A stretch of DNA of 64,000 bases from Helianthus annuus (lineage: Eukaryota > Streptophyta > Magnoliopsida > Asterales > Asteraceae): the NCBI RefSeq assembly GCF_002127325.2, contig NC_035448.2:90658546-90722545 (forward strand), written 5' to 3'. The position numbers and the translations under genes were made by a program. Every line of letters begins with the position of its first letter. Positions within the stretch are counted from its first letter, which is position 1. The notes beneath the pieces are model-generated. The model was not told where the DNA came from. It saw only the letters and a program-made list of their open reading frames with translations, and made no database searches. Below are positions 19,885-33,176 of this stretch, piece after piece.

Positions 19885-22800
19885 TGTCACACCCCGGCCG
19901 CGTATAACATGCAACCGCGGCGGAAACGCCGGGGAGTGTTGGGACAGAATTAATTGTTTCATAACCATGGAAATTAAAGTTACATTTTATTTATCAACAA
20001 ACGTGTTACATTGTCTTCAAACAGGAAATAAAGAGTTTATAACATAATTAACTAAGTCTATCTTTGCTTTTATGTCTCTAAGGCACAGGTCCGCCCTAGT
20101 ATCACAACCATCATCCTAAGCGATAGCTCCTGAAAACACATGTGAAAGTAGGTATGTCAGCATAAAAATGCCTGTGAGATACATAGGTTTTGTGAAAATG
20201 GGATTCATGACTTGAGTTTAAAGAAAACGTTTAATAACAGTCAGTCATGAACCTTGTAAATTGTTTTGTTTTGTAAATCGTATGAAAAACGATAAGATCA
20301 GATGATATGTATAAATAAAGTGTAAGGTTAAATGAATAACCTAGTAAAATGAGTTTGTATAAGATAGTTGTTTGTAAAAATAATGTCTTGTGAAGAATAT
20401 GTTATTTGTGTAAAACGTAATATGTCTAAACTGAAATGATTTAGATAACGCTACGATATGTAATATTATACAAACATTTATATATAGGAAGTACCAGCGG
20501 CGTATCCACCATGTTTGTATCATATTACATACACCACGTTACTCAAACCATTTACCCAAACCAACCACCATGTGAATTGTTCATGTATAAATCAATTGTC
20601 AAGTGTTACCGTGTAAACCATATCGAAATGTCTATGTTCAATGTAAACCACCAAATGTGTATATCAATGTCAAAATGTTTATGTTTAATGTAGATCATGT
20701 AATGTGTACCCAAAATATATCATGTATGGTAAGTGAAATGTGTCAACTAAACCATATGTAAAATGCACAAAACAAGGTATTAAAGTAAAACATGGTTTAA
20801 ATCAAAGTTATGTTTTGTGGAACAAATGCATGCTATACTGATACAAACATTTATGCGGTATTGTGAAAATGCATACATCCAAGCCTTGAGACTGTGGCGA
20901 TAAACCCTTAAACAAATTAAAGGTTTATCTAAGTTATGTGTATCGAATTCGGTCATTCCTTTCATCCAAACCAACCTAGGATGTCCGGAACGGGAGTTGT
21001 CAATTCCTATGGTACCACTACCTACTAACGAACGGCGTAGCTAATGTTAATGAATGTATTGTTCCATGTTAAACAAACCAAATGTTATACCAAAATGAAG
21101 GCATGTGATGTAAACAATTGTACTAAGTATGCACACAATGGGCATAAATAGCATGAAATGTAATGTGAAACAATGTACTAAGTACGCACACAATGGGCAT
21201 ACATAGCATGAAATGTAATGTGAAATAATGTACTAAGTACGCACACAATGGACATACATAGCATGGAATGTAATGTAAAACAATGTACTAAGTACGCACA
21301 CAATGGCATACATAGCATGAAATGTAATGAAATCATGTACTATAATGTACTAACGAACATAGCAGGTATATGATGTGAGAACATGGAAAACATGAAAGTA
21401 ACAAGTAGGCACATGTGTTTCACCCCAAAATGTTTGGAAAACAGTAAAAGAGGGGTTCAATGTACTCACCTGAGATTGCTTTGAAGTCCTTGTATAACAA
21501 CGAAATAATGTTAGAGATTACGGAATATCAAACGACACCTAATAGGTAGCTATATTAATATACCGGACCAAAATCGGAAGGATTGGATAGTATGCGGGTT
21601 CGAAAACCAAACGAGTATGGAGACTCGTGTAATATGGTTTAACAAAGCCTACATACTAAAATGAAACCTAACCTAAGTGCTTACGACCCATTACGACCCG
21701 TTTAGGTAGCTTATGCTACCTTAACGCGTCGTTCGCGTAGAACGCGTTTGGAACGCCTAACATCGTGACCACAAGCTATAACCTCGGAAGGTTACAACTA
21801 TGGTCACCTAATGTGTTTGGTTGGATCCTAATGATCGACCAAATGGGTCGGGTTCGAAAGTATAAGTGATGGTTTAGATCGCTTACCTTACGACCCTATA
21901 TAAGCACTATACTAAAAGTGACGAGCTAAGCATGTTAGAACATGCTTAACTAAGTTTAGGAAACAGGTTTGGCATCAAAACAAACGGCTTTGATGCTCAC
22001 GAGTAGTTTGGTTACAAAATACGCAAGAATGCGCATTTTGGCCGAAACTACGACTCGTCACTGAGCCTAGATAACGTGGTAATCAGTAGGTATAGTCGCC
22101 ATGGACTATAACCATCGTGATCACGCTCACGTTATGAAGTTCCAATGAACTTCGTGTTGACCATAGGCTGGTCAACGCAGAAAGAAAAACAAAGTTTGAC
22201 TTTAGCACTAGAAAGCGATTAAAAGAACGAAAGAACACTTATGAAGGGTCCCCGAAAGCTAAACTTGATCCAGGAGCTCAGGTATGAAGCAATGGCATCA
22301 ACTTAGAGCTCTTTGATCAGTTTTGTGGGTTTTAACACAAATGGGGGGGGGGGTATTTATAGGAAAAGCAAAGTCGTTAGGATCATTTCTTGAATATCAT
22401 GCCACGATCTCATGCGTACACTTGTCAAGATGTTGTGGTGGCTTATAATGACCTTAACTCTATAGATTGTGAAAGGGCATTGCCCTTTGGAGTGTTTGAA
22501 AGGCCAAGTTCAGCCAAGAAAACAAGTTTCTGCATCTGCAGGGGCCACGCGGCCCGCGTCAGGATGCAGACAAAACTCAGGCGGGCCGCCTGGGCATGTC
22601 TGATCTGCACAAACTTTCAGAAATGGCAGTTTTGGTCCCTGTTGCATGTTTAAGCCATTTCCGACACTTCTAAGGCCCGTAAAGCCAATTTTAAGGCCCT
22701 AAAATGATGCCTAAACATTATGGACATGAAACATGCTCAAAAATATGTCGAATGTTGGCTTGTTTGGCCGTACGATCGCGATGTTCGGTTAATTACGACG

Positions 22801-23437
22801 GAATGCGCATAAGCGCGAAAAACGATCCAAATGACGCAACGAATGGATTTTTCTCATGCCAAACACTAAGGCATAATATTAGGATGTTTACATAAATTTT
22901 TGGATGTCCGGATGTATTTAGAACGTAAGTTATGCGCGAAAGTGCAAACTTGTGCACTTTTTGACAATTTTAGCCCCTGAATGATCCAAAAGTCTGTTTT
23001 AGCATACAAAACCCCTCAAAGCCTATTTCTAAGCTATGTAAAGGATATTTATGGTATGTTTAACTTATGGACATGTTCCGGAACGTTTGTTACAGTTCAA
23101 ATTGGCATACTTTCGCAATTTGTCAAGTTTAGTCCCTGTAAGCGAATTAACTTGTTTTTGCCATACCAAAGCCTTCAAAACTTATTTCTAAGTTATGTAA
23201 AGGTTATTTAAGGTATGTTGAGTATATGTTGATGTTCCAGAGTATTTATCGCATTAAACTGAGTATGTTTACGCACCAGTTTGTGTATAACTCTCCAGAA
23301 AGCGATGTAGAGTTTGAAATTGAACAAAAGTCAAAACATGAAAAATGTAAAACACAACCAAACAAACATTGGGATCAAATAACATTGTTTTATTGATAAC
23401 TGAACTGTTCATAATGATTTTGAGCACAAATGTTACA
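19885..23437 (-). mobile_element. Solo LTR X (D/B-related gypsy)
   Basis: A single 3553-bp LTR, starting TGTCACACCCCG and ending TGTTACA, is flanked by TCTAA at 19880-19884 and 23438-23442. It has no internal region, so it arose by LTR-LTR recombination. Sequence resembles LTR D more than B, especially at its right end. It contains a candidate intron (20130-21469, donor CAG|GTGAGTAC), a four-unit 55-bp repeat, a GC-rich block (22541-22600) and a run of ten G near 22345. No gene is visible. Confidence 0.9.
21117..21325. repeat. 55-bp tandem repeat in solo LTR X
   Basis: Four imperfect units contain GTACTAAGTACGCACACAAT. It is positionally equivalent to the repeats in B and D, but its units have diverged. 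Confidence 0.85.
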
Positions 23438-23442
23438 TCTAA

Positions 23443-23686
23443 TATAGTTACCTAATCAGTTTAGATGTCAAAATTTAGGTTACATATGCTTAAAATGAAT
23501 TTATGCGTAAAAAGGGTATTTTGGTAATTTATCTAAGGCATATAAACTACCTATCATACAACTACTTAAACGACGTGACCATAAGTTATAACCTCGGAAG
23601 GTTATTCCCTATACAACTATGGTCACCTAATGTGTTTTGTCGGATCTTAATGATCGACCAAATGGGTCGGGTTCGAAAGTATAAGC
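23443..23686 (-). repeat. B right LTR, second part
   Basis: It matches 3240-3483 and sits between solo LTR X and element C. Its last five bases, TAAGC, are the left TSD of C. Confidence 0.9.
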
Positions 23687-25501
23687 TGTCACACCCCCAA
23701 AATCCACACGCGGAGTATCACCGCTTGGGAGCGTGACTGACCAGGATCAAGCCACCAATCATATTGAACATGTAATTAATATTAAGTAAAATAAATGTAA
23801 ACCATCCATCCAATACGATAGGTGTTCAAAACATAACCATAGTTTCAAAGTGTAGCGGAAGCATAGTAAATAAACCAACAATAGTTAATAGTTTTAAATG
23901 TCATAATAGTTCAACGTAGAAACCACGATCCTTGCCCACAACGACCCGCTTCTCCAGTGCAAGCTCCAAGTACCTAACGATCTGCAAGGCATGTAACAGA
24001 ATGATCAACAAACTAGTTGAGCGAGTTCACAGTAAGTAAATGCGTAACAGTAAGTAACGGGTGGCTCTACAGGGCCAATAGTAAATTATACAGGTGGGGG
24101 CTTCCCATGTTATGTGACCACTAGACTATTCGTATTATCCCTGTTCTTCGTCCGAGAACAGTAGCGCGTATGGGGTGTGCGTAGGTTTTACGCACGTATC
24201 CTTCATAACCGAGGATAGAAGTAAGTAATGCGTACACGTAGGTTTTACGTGCGTGCCTGACATCCGAGGCAGTAATTGGCATGTGACCACGTAGGTGTTA
24301 TCCCAACCTACGGAACCGTCCTGACATCCGAGGACCATGATAGGTGATAGTCTAGGAAAAACATATATACGTTCTTAGTCAATGATAACCTTTAACCCAT
24401 TCCCACGACCCGGGAATCCCATGCCTTAGTAGGAGTGTGAACTCACCTTGGTTTGCTCGGTATGCTAGGTTATGCACTCACAAGTAATTAATCACGTCCT
24501 ATTGTATGCACGTATAACAAATCAGTTCATGTTCGCAATGATACGCATGCAATCTAATGTCACATAGTGCTTGATAGCCAATACCATGCATCAATCATGT
24601 ATCACATAACAGTCAGTTTGCATATCGGCACAACACGTATCATTTCACATTTAATCATCAGCTAGTGTACACGAATACAAATGTTAACATTCATCACCAA
24701 GCATGGCATGCCAAATAAATCAAGCATACATTCCATCATTCAAAGTATGTTTATAACCCCCCATTATCTTTCGACCCAACTGTTATCTTTCGACATATTA
24801 GTTATCACAGTTATCTTTCGGACCAATTGTTATGCTTCGAACCAAATGTCATCTTTCGACCACGCTGTTATCTTTCGGTCAACACTACTATGGTTCGGTC
24901 AATGCTATCCTTCGGTCACAACAACCATGTTTCGACTAACAAGTATCTTTCGGTCACAACTATGTTTCGAATAACTAATATCTTTCGATAAATATCAGTT
25001 ACGTTTACTCAAAGTTTCCAAGTTTATCCGTGATTATCAATTAACACAAATTCAAGTATTCGGTTACCTCAGAATCGATCAAACAGGGAGTTTCATATTA
25101 AACCTCATGAACCCTAATTTAACCACATGAACAATAATAACACTTAATCATATTATGTTCCGGTTCCATGAACAATAAAAATTCCGAATTGCATAATATC
25201 ACAGCCGATCCACAAAACATTATCATTAAACATCATCACAACAGATCCGATTAACATACACATCCGATTAACATCCATATCTTTTTTTTTTGGGTAAAGG
25301 GTTACCCCGGTGAATCTATTAAAAATGCAACCGCAAATAAGTACAAGTAGTGAGGATGTGTTCCACACTAGTTCATATATGGGACATGCCCCATATATGT
25401 ATGACCCAGCAAAAACAAAAAACAACTATGACAACCCGTAACCTAGTCTACTATACATCATGATCTAGTAGACAAACAATGGAAAAAACAATACAAACTC
25501 C

Positions 25502-25576
25502 TCAGCCGCCATCATCAAAAATAAAGTTGCCACAAACCGGCAACCCCTTCAAACGAACCAAAAGCAGCCTATCCAT
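25502..25576 (-). CDS. 24-codon ORF2 remnant
   Basis: It overlaps the ORF1 stop in ATGGATAG, the same overlap that joins ORF1 and ORF2 in LINE F. The frame ends FIFDDGG and a TGA. It is probably a decayed start of ORF2, and no function is known. Confidence 0.5.
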   Translation of the reverse strand: MDRLLLVRLKGLPVCGNFIFDDGG

Positions 25577-27006
25577 TTGAGAATTTTGTGGAAGAGGTGC
25601 TTGCCCCTGCTTTCGAAGAGAACGGATGAGTACCCGATGTCATAAATGCACTAGTTTCATTGTATACTTCTTCGACCTCCTCTTCATCCGAATCCTGCCT
25701 GTCACTCGACTTTTTCTCCTTCTTCTCTCTACGACCCACAGTACTACCTCCCTGACCACCATCATCATCCTTAAGAGCATCAAAGGGGTTGGACGTTGAT
25801 ACCTGATTGTTCACCGGCTTCTTCAAGGACGAGATTGGTTTAGGGTTTACAACTGGTCTGTACACTACCTTAGGCTTCTGATTCTTCATGGGCAGACCTT
25901 GATTAGTAGATTTCTTCTTCTTTGCACCCACAACCTGAAAATCATCAATTTTCTTACTAGTCTCCCCACTCGAAGCGACCTGAGGCCTCTTTGGACACGA
26001 GTTATCCTCATGACCAAACACACAACAAGAGGAGCACCTTAAAGGCTCCCAATCATATTCTATTCTCACCTCCACCTTTGAATACCCACTACCATCCATA
26101 GATGGGATAGCAACCGTAACACTCTTTTTTAAATCAGCCCCCGCTTGCACTTCAATAAGCGCTCTAGCATAGCTACTCCTTCCCCAAGATTCAGCACACA
26201 TCGAGGCAGTATACGTATCCAACATCTTAGGTGTCCCAATCATAGAAGCAACCAGGCTAAGTCCATCCTCAGTAAATGCCGCTAACGGCACATCATGCAT
26301 CTTGACCCACACTGGAACCACATTAATATCCTCCTTTTCCATCTTGATAGAGGGCGACCACTCCTTCAAAATTATGGGAACACTTCTGATTAACCAAGGC
26401 CCATCCTCTAGCATTTGATTCATCCCTTCCTTAGAAGTAAACTTAAAGAAAAAGAAGCCGTTTGCATTCATCATGAGACGGGAAAGACCATATTTCGCCC
26501 AGTTGTTTTTTTGCAAAGTAATCGACCACAGGAAATGCCAAGCGTTTACCCAGAAAATATCCAAATAAAGTGTTAGCATACCTATCAGTAACTTGTTGAA
26601 CCGAAGACAAAGGAATAACCACATCAGCCCCATCCACTTTCTCGGCAGATTCCATCGCCCGAAAATTCACTCTAACCTTTTCTTTAGCATTCGTTACAAT
26701 GTGAGCGAAGGAAGCAGGGCTTGCAGTCCCCGAAGACCGATCATTACCATGAGCAGCTCTGTTATCAGCCGACAAAGCTGCACCAAAAAATTCTGAATTT
26801 GGCGAAAAATTGCTAGGGTAGTCCCAAAATTTTTCAGACTTTTCAACATCCATCTTTTCCTCATGAACCGGAACCGAGACCTTGGCGAGCTTGTCTATGA
26901 TGCTAAACCTTGCTGCAATTTCTTCAAACGTTGCCCTTGGTTTCACACGAATATCCTGCTGCTTACCACCAGAGCCAGTTAGATCATCCATCCCAAAATC
27001 GATCAA
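25569..27006 (-). pseudogene. LINE ORF1 (one frameshift)
   Basis: The frame starts MIDFGMDDLTGSGGKQQ and ends KFSNG, about 480 codons. It has the DUF4283-like domain and a CCHC-type zinc finger (CSSCCVFGHEDNSC), which are typical of plant L1 ORF1 RNA-binding proteins. A one-base gain in a T7 run near 26510 shifts the frame, splitting it into 26443-27006 and 25569-26633. The rest is well preserved and very close to the copy at 57413-58867, so the frameshift is probably recent. Confidence 0.85.
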
Positions 27007-28071
27007 CCACTAAATGTATGACGGTTTGAATAAGACAAAAGATGGCAGACAAAATAAAACCCTAGCAGCCGTAATAGTCACCCTCGGTCAAATTAATGAA
27101 TCCTCGTAAAAAACAAACTGCCTTTGACAAATATGAAACCCTACCAGCCGTCGACGACAACCACCAAAATCCACTGACAAAGAAATTAATGTATCAACAG
27201 CAGCCGTAGGGAACAAGAAATAGACAAAGACATTAATGTTGCCTCGTAACAAACAATCTGTCTATGTCAGCCCACTTGAATACGGAACCTTTGTCAAAAT
27301 TAACGAAAACAGTCGCTAACTTCAACAAAAGAACGGATCCCAAGAAACAATTGCAATCCAGAAAGTCAGCGCCGACAAACAACAAACCCTAGATCGATAG
27401 TCAACCATATCCGATTAACATACATATCCGATTAACATCCATATCCGATTAACATACATATCCGGTTAACATACAAACAACATATTGCAAGACAATTGAT
27501 AAATCATGAAATCATATACACTCAAAGCATCATCTATTAACATAAACAACATCACACACTAACCGGAAAATCTGGATTACGGAACGAGATCTTCGAACAG
27601 AGAATGGGTCTGCTATGCCGTCACACACACACAATGGAACTAGGGTTTTTGAAATAACTGTCGACTTACATGCATTCACGTATATAAAACGTATCACAAG
27701 AATGGGCCAAGCCCATTAGAAAGACTGGGCCGAAAGATGTCGAAGGATCCTATCTTTGTTCGAAGGATAGAGTCCTTGGTCGAAGGATATGTTTCGTGAT
27801 CCTTCGAACCGAAAGTTGATCCTTCGAATCGAAGGTTATCTTTCGTGATCCTTCGATCTGTAAGTCATGTTTCGTGATCTAGACTAAGCGTTTTAATAAT
27901 AATTCTAATATTATTTTCTACCACAGCAAGTAATCACATATAGGCAAAACGACAATACGTTTCATTAAAACACAACGCGTACAATTTCAAGTCCACAATC
28001 CAAACAACTAAACAGTCAAAGTCAACGCGCATCTAATGCGAAAGTGAAAGTCAGAAACTCGAGTTGTCACA

Positions 28072-28125
28072 TTATCCCCAACTTAAAAGAAATTTCGTCC
28101 CGAAATTTGGTACGCACTCACTGAG
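28072..28125 (-). promoter_or_regulatory. PPT region, element C
   Basis: Reading the minus strand, AAGTTGGGGATAA sits directly beside the LTR end at 28071, preceded by an AAATTTCG-GGA-CGAAATTT palindrome. A second PPT-like module lies at 28165-28215. Confidence 0.8.
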
Positions 28126-28147
28126 GAAGCTAGGTAAGTTACATCGT

Positions 28148-31100
28148 TCACTGGTTTTCCTGGGGTGTCACATCATCCCCCCGTTGATTTGGAATTTCGT
28201 CCCGAAATTCAGTAGTAGCAGCTTCAGCCTCAGAAGTGGATGCATTGGTTTCGAATAACTGGGGGTACTTTTCTTTCATCTGATCTTCGCGTTCCCAGGT
28301 ATACTCTGGACCACGCTGGGAGTTCCAACGAACTCGAACAAGAGGGATTCTCTTGTGCTTGAGGACCTTAACATCCCGGTCCGTGATTTCAACTGGTTCC
28401 TCGACGAACTGCAACCGCTCGTCGATATTGAGTTCCTTAAAAGGAACTATAAGGGTCTCATCTGATAGGCATTTCTTCAGATTCGACACGTGAAATACAT
28501 TGTGAACTGCACCGAGTTCAGCTGGTAGGTTTAATCTGTAGGCTACTTTGCCAATCTTTTCTAAGATTTTGAATGGTCCGACGTACCGCGGATTCAGTTT
28601 GCCTCGTTTACCAAATCGAACCACACCCTTCCAGGGTGAAACTTTCAATAAAACCCGGTCCCCGACCTCAAATTCCAATGGCTTTCTACGCTTGTCCGCG
28701 TAGGCTTTCTGACGGTCGCGTGCTGCCGCCATGCGTTGTCGTATCTGCGCAATCTTTTCTGTGGCGTCCACTACAATCTCTGGACCCGTAATTTGACTAT
28801 CCCCCACCTCTGCCCAACAGAGAGGTGACCGGCATTTACGTCCGTACAATGCCTCAAATGGAGCGGCTTGAATGCTGGTGTGGTAACTGTTATTGTATGA
28901 AAACTCCACTAAAGGGAGGTGCTTTTCCCAGCCGTTGCCGAAATCGATAACGCACGCTCGAAGCATGTCTTCTAGAGTTTGGATAGTTCGCTCAGACTGC
29001 CCATCCGTCTGAGGATGATATGCTGTGCTCATGTCTAAACGTGAGCCGAAGGATTTGTGCATCGCTTGCCAAAGCTCTGACGTGAATCGTGCATCGCGAT
29101 CCGAAATAATAGAGGTGGGCACTCCGTGCCTCGAAACAACTTCTTTAAGATAGACGTCTGCGAGAGTGGAGAACTTGTCCGTTTCCTTGATCGGCAGGAA
29201 GTGTGCAGACTTGGTGAGTCGATCAACTATGACCCATATTGTATCGTTCCCACGCTGAGATCTAGGTAGACCTGTAACAAAATCCATGGAAATTTCTTCC
29301 CATTTCCATTGCGGTATCTTAGGCTGCTGAAGTAGACCAGCTGGTTTCTGATATTCAACCTTGACTCTCGCACAGGTTAAGCATTTTCCAACGTACGTAG
29401 CGATGTGAGCCTTCATACTAGGCCACCAATAAGTAGTGCTGATGTCGTGGTACATTTTATCCGACCCTGGATGTACCGAATAGCGAGACTTGTGAGCTTC
29501 ATCCATTACAAGTTCGCGTAAACCGCCATAAAATGGGACCCAAATACGCCCCGTTACATAGTAGGCGCCGTCTTCCTTTTGTTCCATGCGTTGCCTTGAG
29601 CCGCGTAAGGCTTCAGCTTTGACGTTTTCGGGTTTCAGTGCTTCTAACTGAGCAGCTCGTATCTGTGCAGGAAGACTGGACTGAATAGTAAGCTGTAGCG
29701 CTCGCACGCGCTTAGGTAGAGTGTCTTTCCGACTGAGGGCATCAGCCACAACATTGGCCTTGCCTGGATGATACTTGATGGCGCATTCATAGTCGTTTAG
29801 AAGTTCAACCCATCTCCGTTGACGCATATTCAAATCCTTTTGCTTAAGAATATGCTCGAGACTCCTGTGATCGGTGTAAATCGTGCACCTGGTACCGTAC
29901 AGGTAGTGTCGCCATATCTTAAGCGCGAAAACAACAGCTCCCAGCTCTAAATCGTGCGTCGTGTAGTTCCGTTCATGAACCTTGAGTTGCCGCGAAGCGT
30001 AGGCAATAACTTTATCCCGCTGCATCAATACACAACCAAGCCCCTGTATCGATGCGTCACAATAAACCACGAAGTCATCTGTGCCCTCGGGCAGTGAGAG
30101 AATAGGTGCGCTGCAAAGCCTATCCTTTAAGTACTGAAAAGCGGTCTCTTGCGTATTACCCCATCTGTAAACGACACCTTTCTGTGTTAGCATAGTAAGT
30201 GGTTGCGCGATCTTTGAGAAGTCTTTAATAAATCGCCTGTAGTAACCCGCCAAACCCAAGAATTGGCGTATTTCTGTCGGTGTACGTGGTGCTGGCCAGT
30301 TTCTGATCGAATCAACCTTGGATGGATCGACATGAATCCCATCCTTGTTCACCACATGGCCTAAGAAGTGGACTTCACGAAGCCAGAAGTCGCATTTTGA
30401 AAACTTTGCGTACAATTGCTCTTTTCGAAGAAGTTCCAAGATAAGACGTAAGTGCTGCTCGTGCTCCTCCTGACTCTTGGAGTAAATCAAAATGTCGTCG
30501 ATGAAAACGATAACAAACTTATCAAGATAAGGTTTGCACACCCTGTTCATAAGATCCATGAAGACTGCAGGCGCGTTCGTAAGCCCGAATGGCATGACAA
30601 GAAACTCGTAATGACCGTAGCGAGTTCTGAAAGCGGTTTTGGAGACGTCCTCATCCCGGACTCTCAGCTGATGATACCCTGACCTTAAATCAATCTTGGA
30701 ATAGTAACACGACCCTTGCAACTGGTCGAATAGGTCATCTATGCGTGGAAGAGGATAACGGTTCTTCACCGTCACCTTATTGAGTTCGCGGTAGTCGATG
30801 CACATCCTGAACGTACCGTCTTTCTTCTTCACAAATAACACTGGAGCTCCCCAAGGCGAAGAGCTTGGACGAATAAAGCCCTTTTCCAAGAGCTCTTGTA
30901 GCTGCTTCGACAGTTCTTCCAGTTCGGTTGGAGCTAAACGATACGGTGCGCGGGCTATTGGTGCTGCTCCAGGAGCTAACTCAATCTGAAACTCGACTTG
31001 ACGATGAGGAGGTAAACCAGGTAAATCTTCAGGAAACACTTGAGGAAAATCACGCACAACTGGTATATCCTCCAGCTTCTTTTCCTTTGCTGATGCGTCA

Positions 31101-32853
31101 GTGACAAGTGCCAGAATGGCAGTATGTCCCTTTCGTAAACATTTCTGCGCCTTTAAGAAAGAGATGATGCCAACCACAGCACCACTCTTGTCACCTTGTA
31201 CTTCGAGAGGTTCTTGACTGGAGCGAGGAATACGAATAACTTTTTCTTTGCATAAGATCTCCGCGTGATGTTGGGATAACCAATCCATACCGATGACGAC
31301 GTCGAAACTACCCAAAACTATGGGTATGAGATCAATCGAGAAAGTCTGACCCGCTAGAACAATACTACAACCCTTGACTACCTGTGCGGCTTCTACACTT
31401 TTACCATTGGCTAGTTCTACGACGTGTTTGGTGTCTAGGGGTGTTGGTGTACGTTTTAATAATTTACTCATTTTCAATGACATATAGCTTGTATCAGCAC
31501 CCGAATCAAATAAGACAGTAACATAAATATCGTCGAGAAGAAACTTACCCATAACCACATTGGGATCATTCACTGCGTCACCCCGACCTAGCACAAAAGC
31601 ACGACCCCGAGCTTCGTTGCCATTGTTGTTGTTGTTTCCCCCGTTATTGTTGTTATTGTTCCCGTTGCCCTGATTGTTGTTGTTGTTCTGGTTCCTGTTT
31701 AGCTGAGGGCAGTGTCTCTTGATGTGACCTTCAGCACCACAATTATAGCACCCCTTGTTGCCCTGTTGCTGATTCTGCTGTGCCGGTGGCTGCTGCTGAT
31801 CCTGATTCGCAGGACGAGGGCTTCTACAGTCTTTGGCCTCGTGACCCATCTTGAGGCATCTTTGACAACGGCCCTTGTTACACTGGCCGTTGTGCTGCCT
31901 GTTGCAGTTGTTACACTTTGGAAGGTTTCCTCGGTATCCACCCTGCCTGTGGCTACCTGACGACTGCTGGTTAGGGCTTTGATAGTTGCCAGTCTTTCGC
32001 TGCTGATTCTGGGACTGAACCGAAATTGATGCTTTGCTTGAATCCCCCTCCCATTTCCTCTTGTTGTCACTGAGGGTAACGGGAGTAGCTGAAGGAGTGA
32101 CTGTAGCAGTAGCGCTGACGCGCTTAGGCAGTTTATTCTGATCCACTGCCTGATCGGTGATGCGATGAGCGAGACGCTGGATTTCCTGGATGTTGTTGAG
32201 GTTAGCCGAGGTAACGTGGCTCTGTATTTCTGGTGCCAAACCTTTGAGATACAACTCAATACGCTTGTATGGAGGGTCCACCATAGTTGGACATAACACA
32301 GCCAACTCATTTGATCTCTTGGTGTAAGCTTCGATTTCCGAACCAACCATTTTCAAATTATACAACTCGTCCTCCAACTTGTGAATGTCTTCTCTAGTGC
32401 AGTATTCCCTCTTGATCAGTTCTTTGAAATCATTCCAGGGTGTGGCGTTAGCAGCTGCCAACCCTAAGATCTGCACTTGTGCGTTCCACCAAGTGAGCGC
32501 AATCCCTTCAAGTGTGCCAGTGGCGAACTTCACCCTGCGAGCCTCAGGGCATTCACACATTTCGAAAACCGACTCGAGCTTTTCAAACCAGTGGAGGAGT
32601 CCAACTGCTCCCTCCGTGCCACTGAACGAGCTAGGACGACAATCCATGAAATTCTTGAAGGTGCACCCAGGTTGTTGCTGAGCGGGTTGACCTATTGTGT
32701 ACGAATAGGGCAAAGTTAAGTACGAGAATTAATGTAGGATCTAAAGATCCTAGTGTCTATACTGCAGGGTATACTACCTGCTTGGGCGGCTGCAACTGCC
32801 GCAGCAACGAGAGCCTCTAGCTGGGCTTGAGTCATGTTAATTCGTGCGGCCAT
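28148..32853 (-). CDS. Element C gag-pol polyprotein
   Basis: Exon 1 is 32853-32778, starting ATG ([15 protein letters not shown]); exon 2 is 32691-28148. Counting from 32713, the capsid-like region covers residues 15-200, two CCHC knuckles lie near 280-330, and a protease with DSGAD at 403 follows. RT contains [10 protein letters not shown] at 738-747, RNase H begins near 885 with YCDAS, and integrase has HHCC plus D,D,E ([23 protein letters not shown]). A chromodomain-like segment ([13 protein letters not shown] through YTWERE) sits near 1435-1500. No stop or frameshift was seen. The polyprotein would make the capsid, copy the RNA and integrate the cDNA; the tail may direct insertion toward particular chromatin. 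The TTG at 32713 is not a credible start; splicing to exon 1 is. Confidence 0.93.
32692..32777 (-). other. gag intron, element C
   Basis: The GT-AG intron is 86 bp on the minus strand (CAG|GTAGTA to ACAATAG|GTC). Exon joining restores a frame from an ATG to gag, as in A and E. Confidence 0.7.
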
Positions 32854-33161
32854 TGATCTTCACATCAAAGGCAACATAAGTGAGAAAGGTTCGCGAATAG
32901 TGCGATGACAGAAGAGTGTAAGCACACAAGTATTCTCATGCAATGACAAGTTGTGAGCAAGGTAATGTAAGCATACTACGAGCAAAGTTCTATGCAAATT
33001 CTAGCATGTAGGCAATAAACATAAACCTTAGTACCTAGGAAGTTGAGTCTTGCACGTGGAGCGAAGCGTCGTTGTGGATCGTTGAGAGCACTGTTCTGGT
33101 TATAGTCTGGTTTTAATAAAAACGTTTTTCCATATTAAAACCAAGTTCTCTATAACCAATG

Positions 33162-33173
33162 GCTCTGATACCA
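33162..33173 (-). promoter_or_regulatory. Primer-binding site, element C
   Basis: The minus strand reads TGGTATCAGAGC three bases from the LTR edge. Confidence 0.95.
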
Positions 33174-33176
33174 ATC

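Larger units (their letters stand above)
25282..27404 (-). mobile_element. ORF1-only LINE in element C LTR
   Basis: The insert starts with a T run (poly-A of the minus strand) and is flanked by CCATATC at 25275-25281 and 27405-27411. It is missing from the other C LTR, so it post-dates C. The element consists of a 5' UTR, an ORF1, a short ORF2 remnant and a 3' UTR, with no endonuclease or reverse transcriptase. The terminal hairpin GGGTAA-CCCT-TTACCC precedes the poly-A, as in the other copies. Confidence 0.9.
23687..28071 (-). repeat. Element C 3' LTR (with LINE insert)
   Basis: It is the same as 33177-35431 apart from the LINE at 25282-27404. It includes a candidate intron (23982-24446), the hairpin array (24135-24350), and a TATCTTTCGGTC-type motif array (24762-25000, with a second cluster at 27748-27880). 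Confidence 0.93.

Noticed and set aside
19885..23437. DNA transposon with terminal inverted repeats
   Set aside because: TGTCACA and TGTTACA ends resemble short inverted repeats, but the 5-bp TSD and similarity to LTR D show a solo LTR.
32477..32719. Antisense frame conserved in C and E gag (also 62202-62444)
   Set aside because: Conservation follows from the gag codons on the other strand; no separate evidence for translation.
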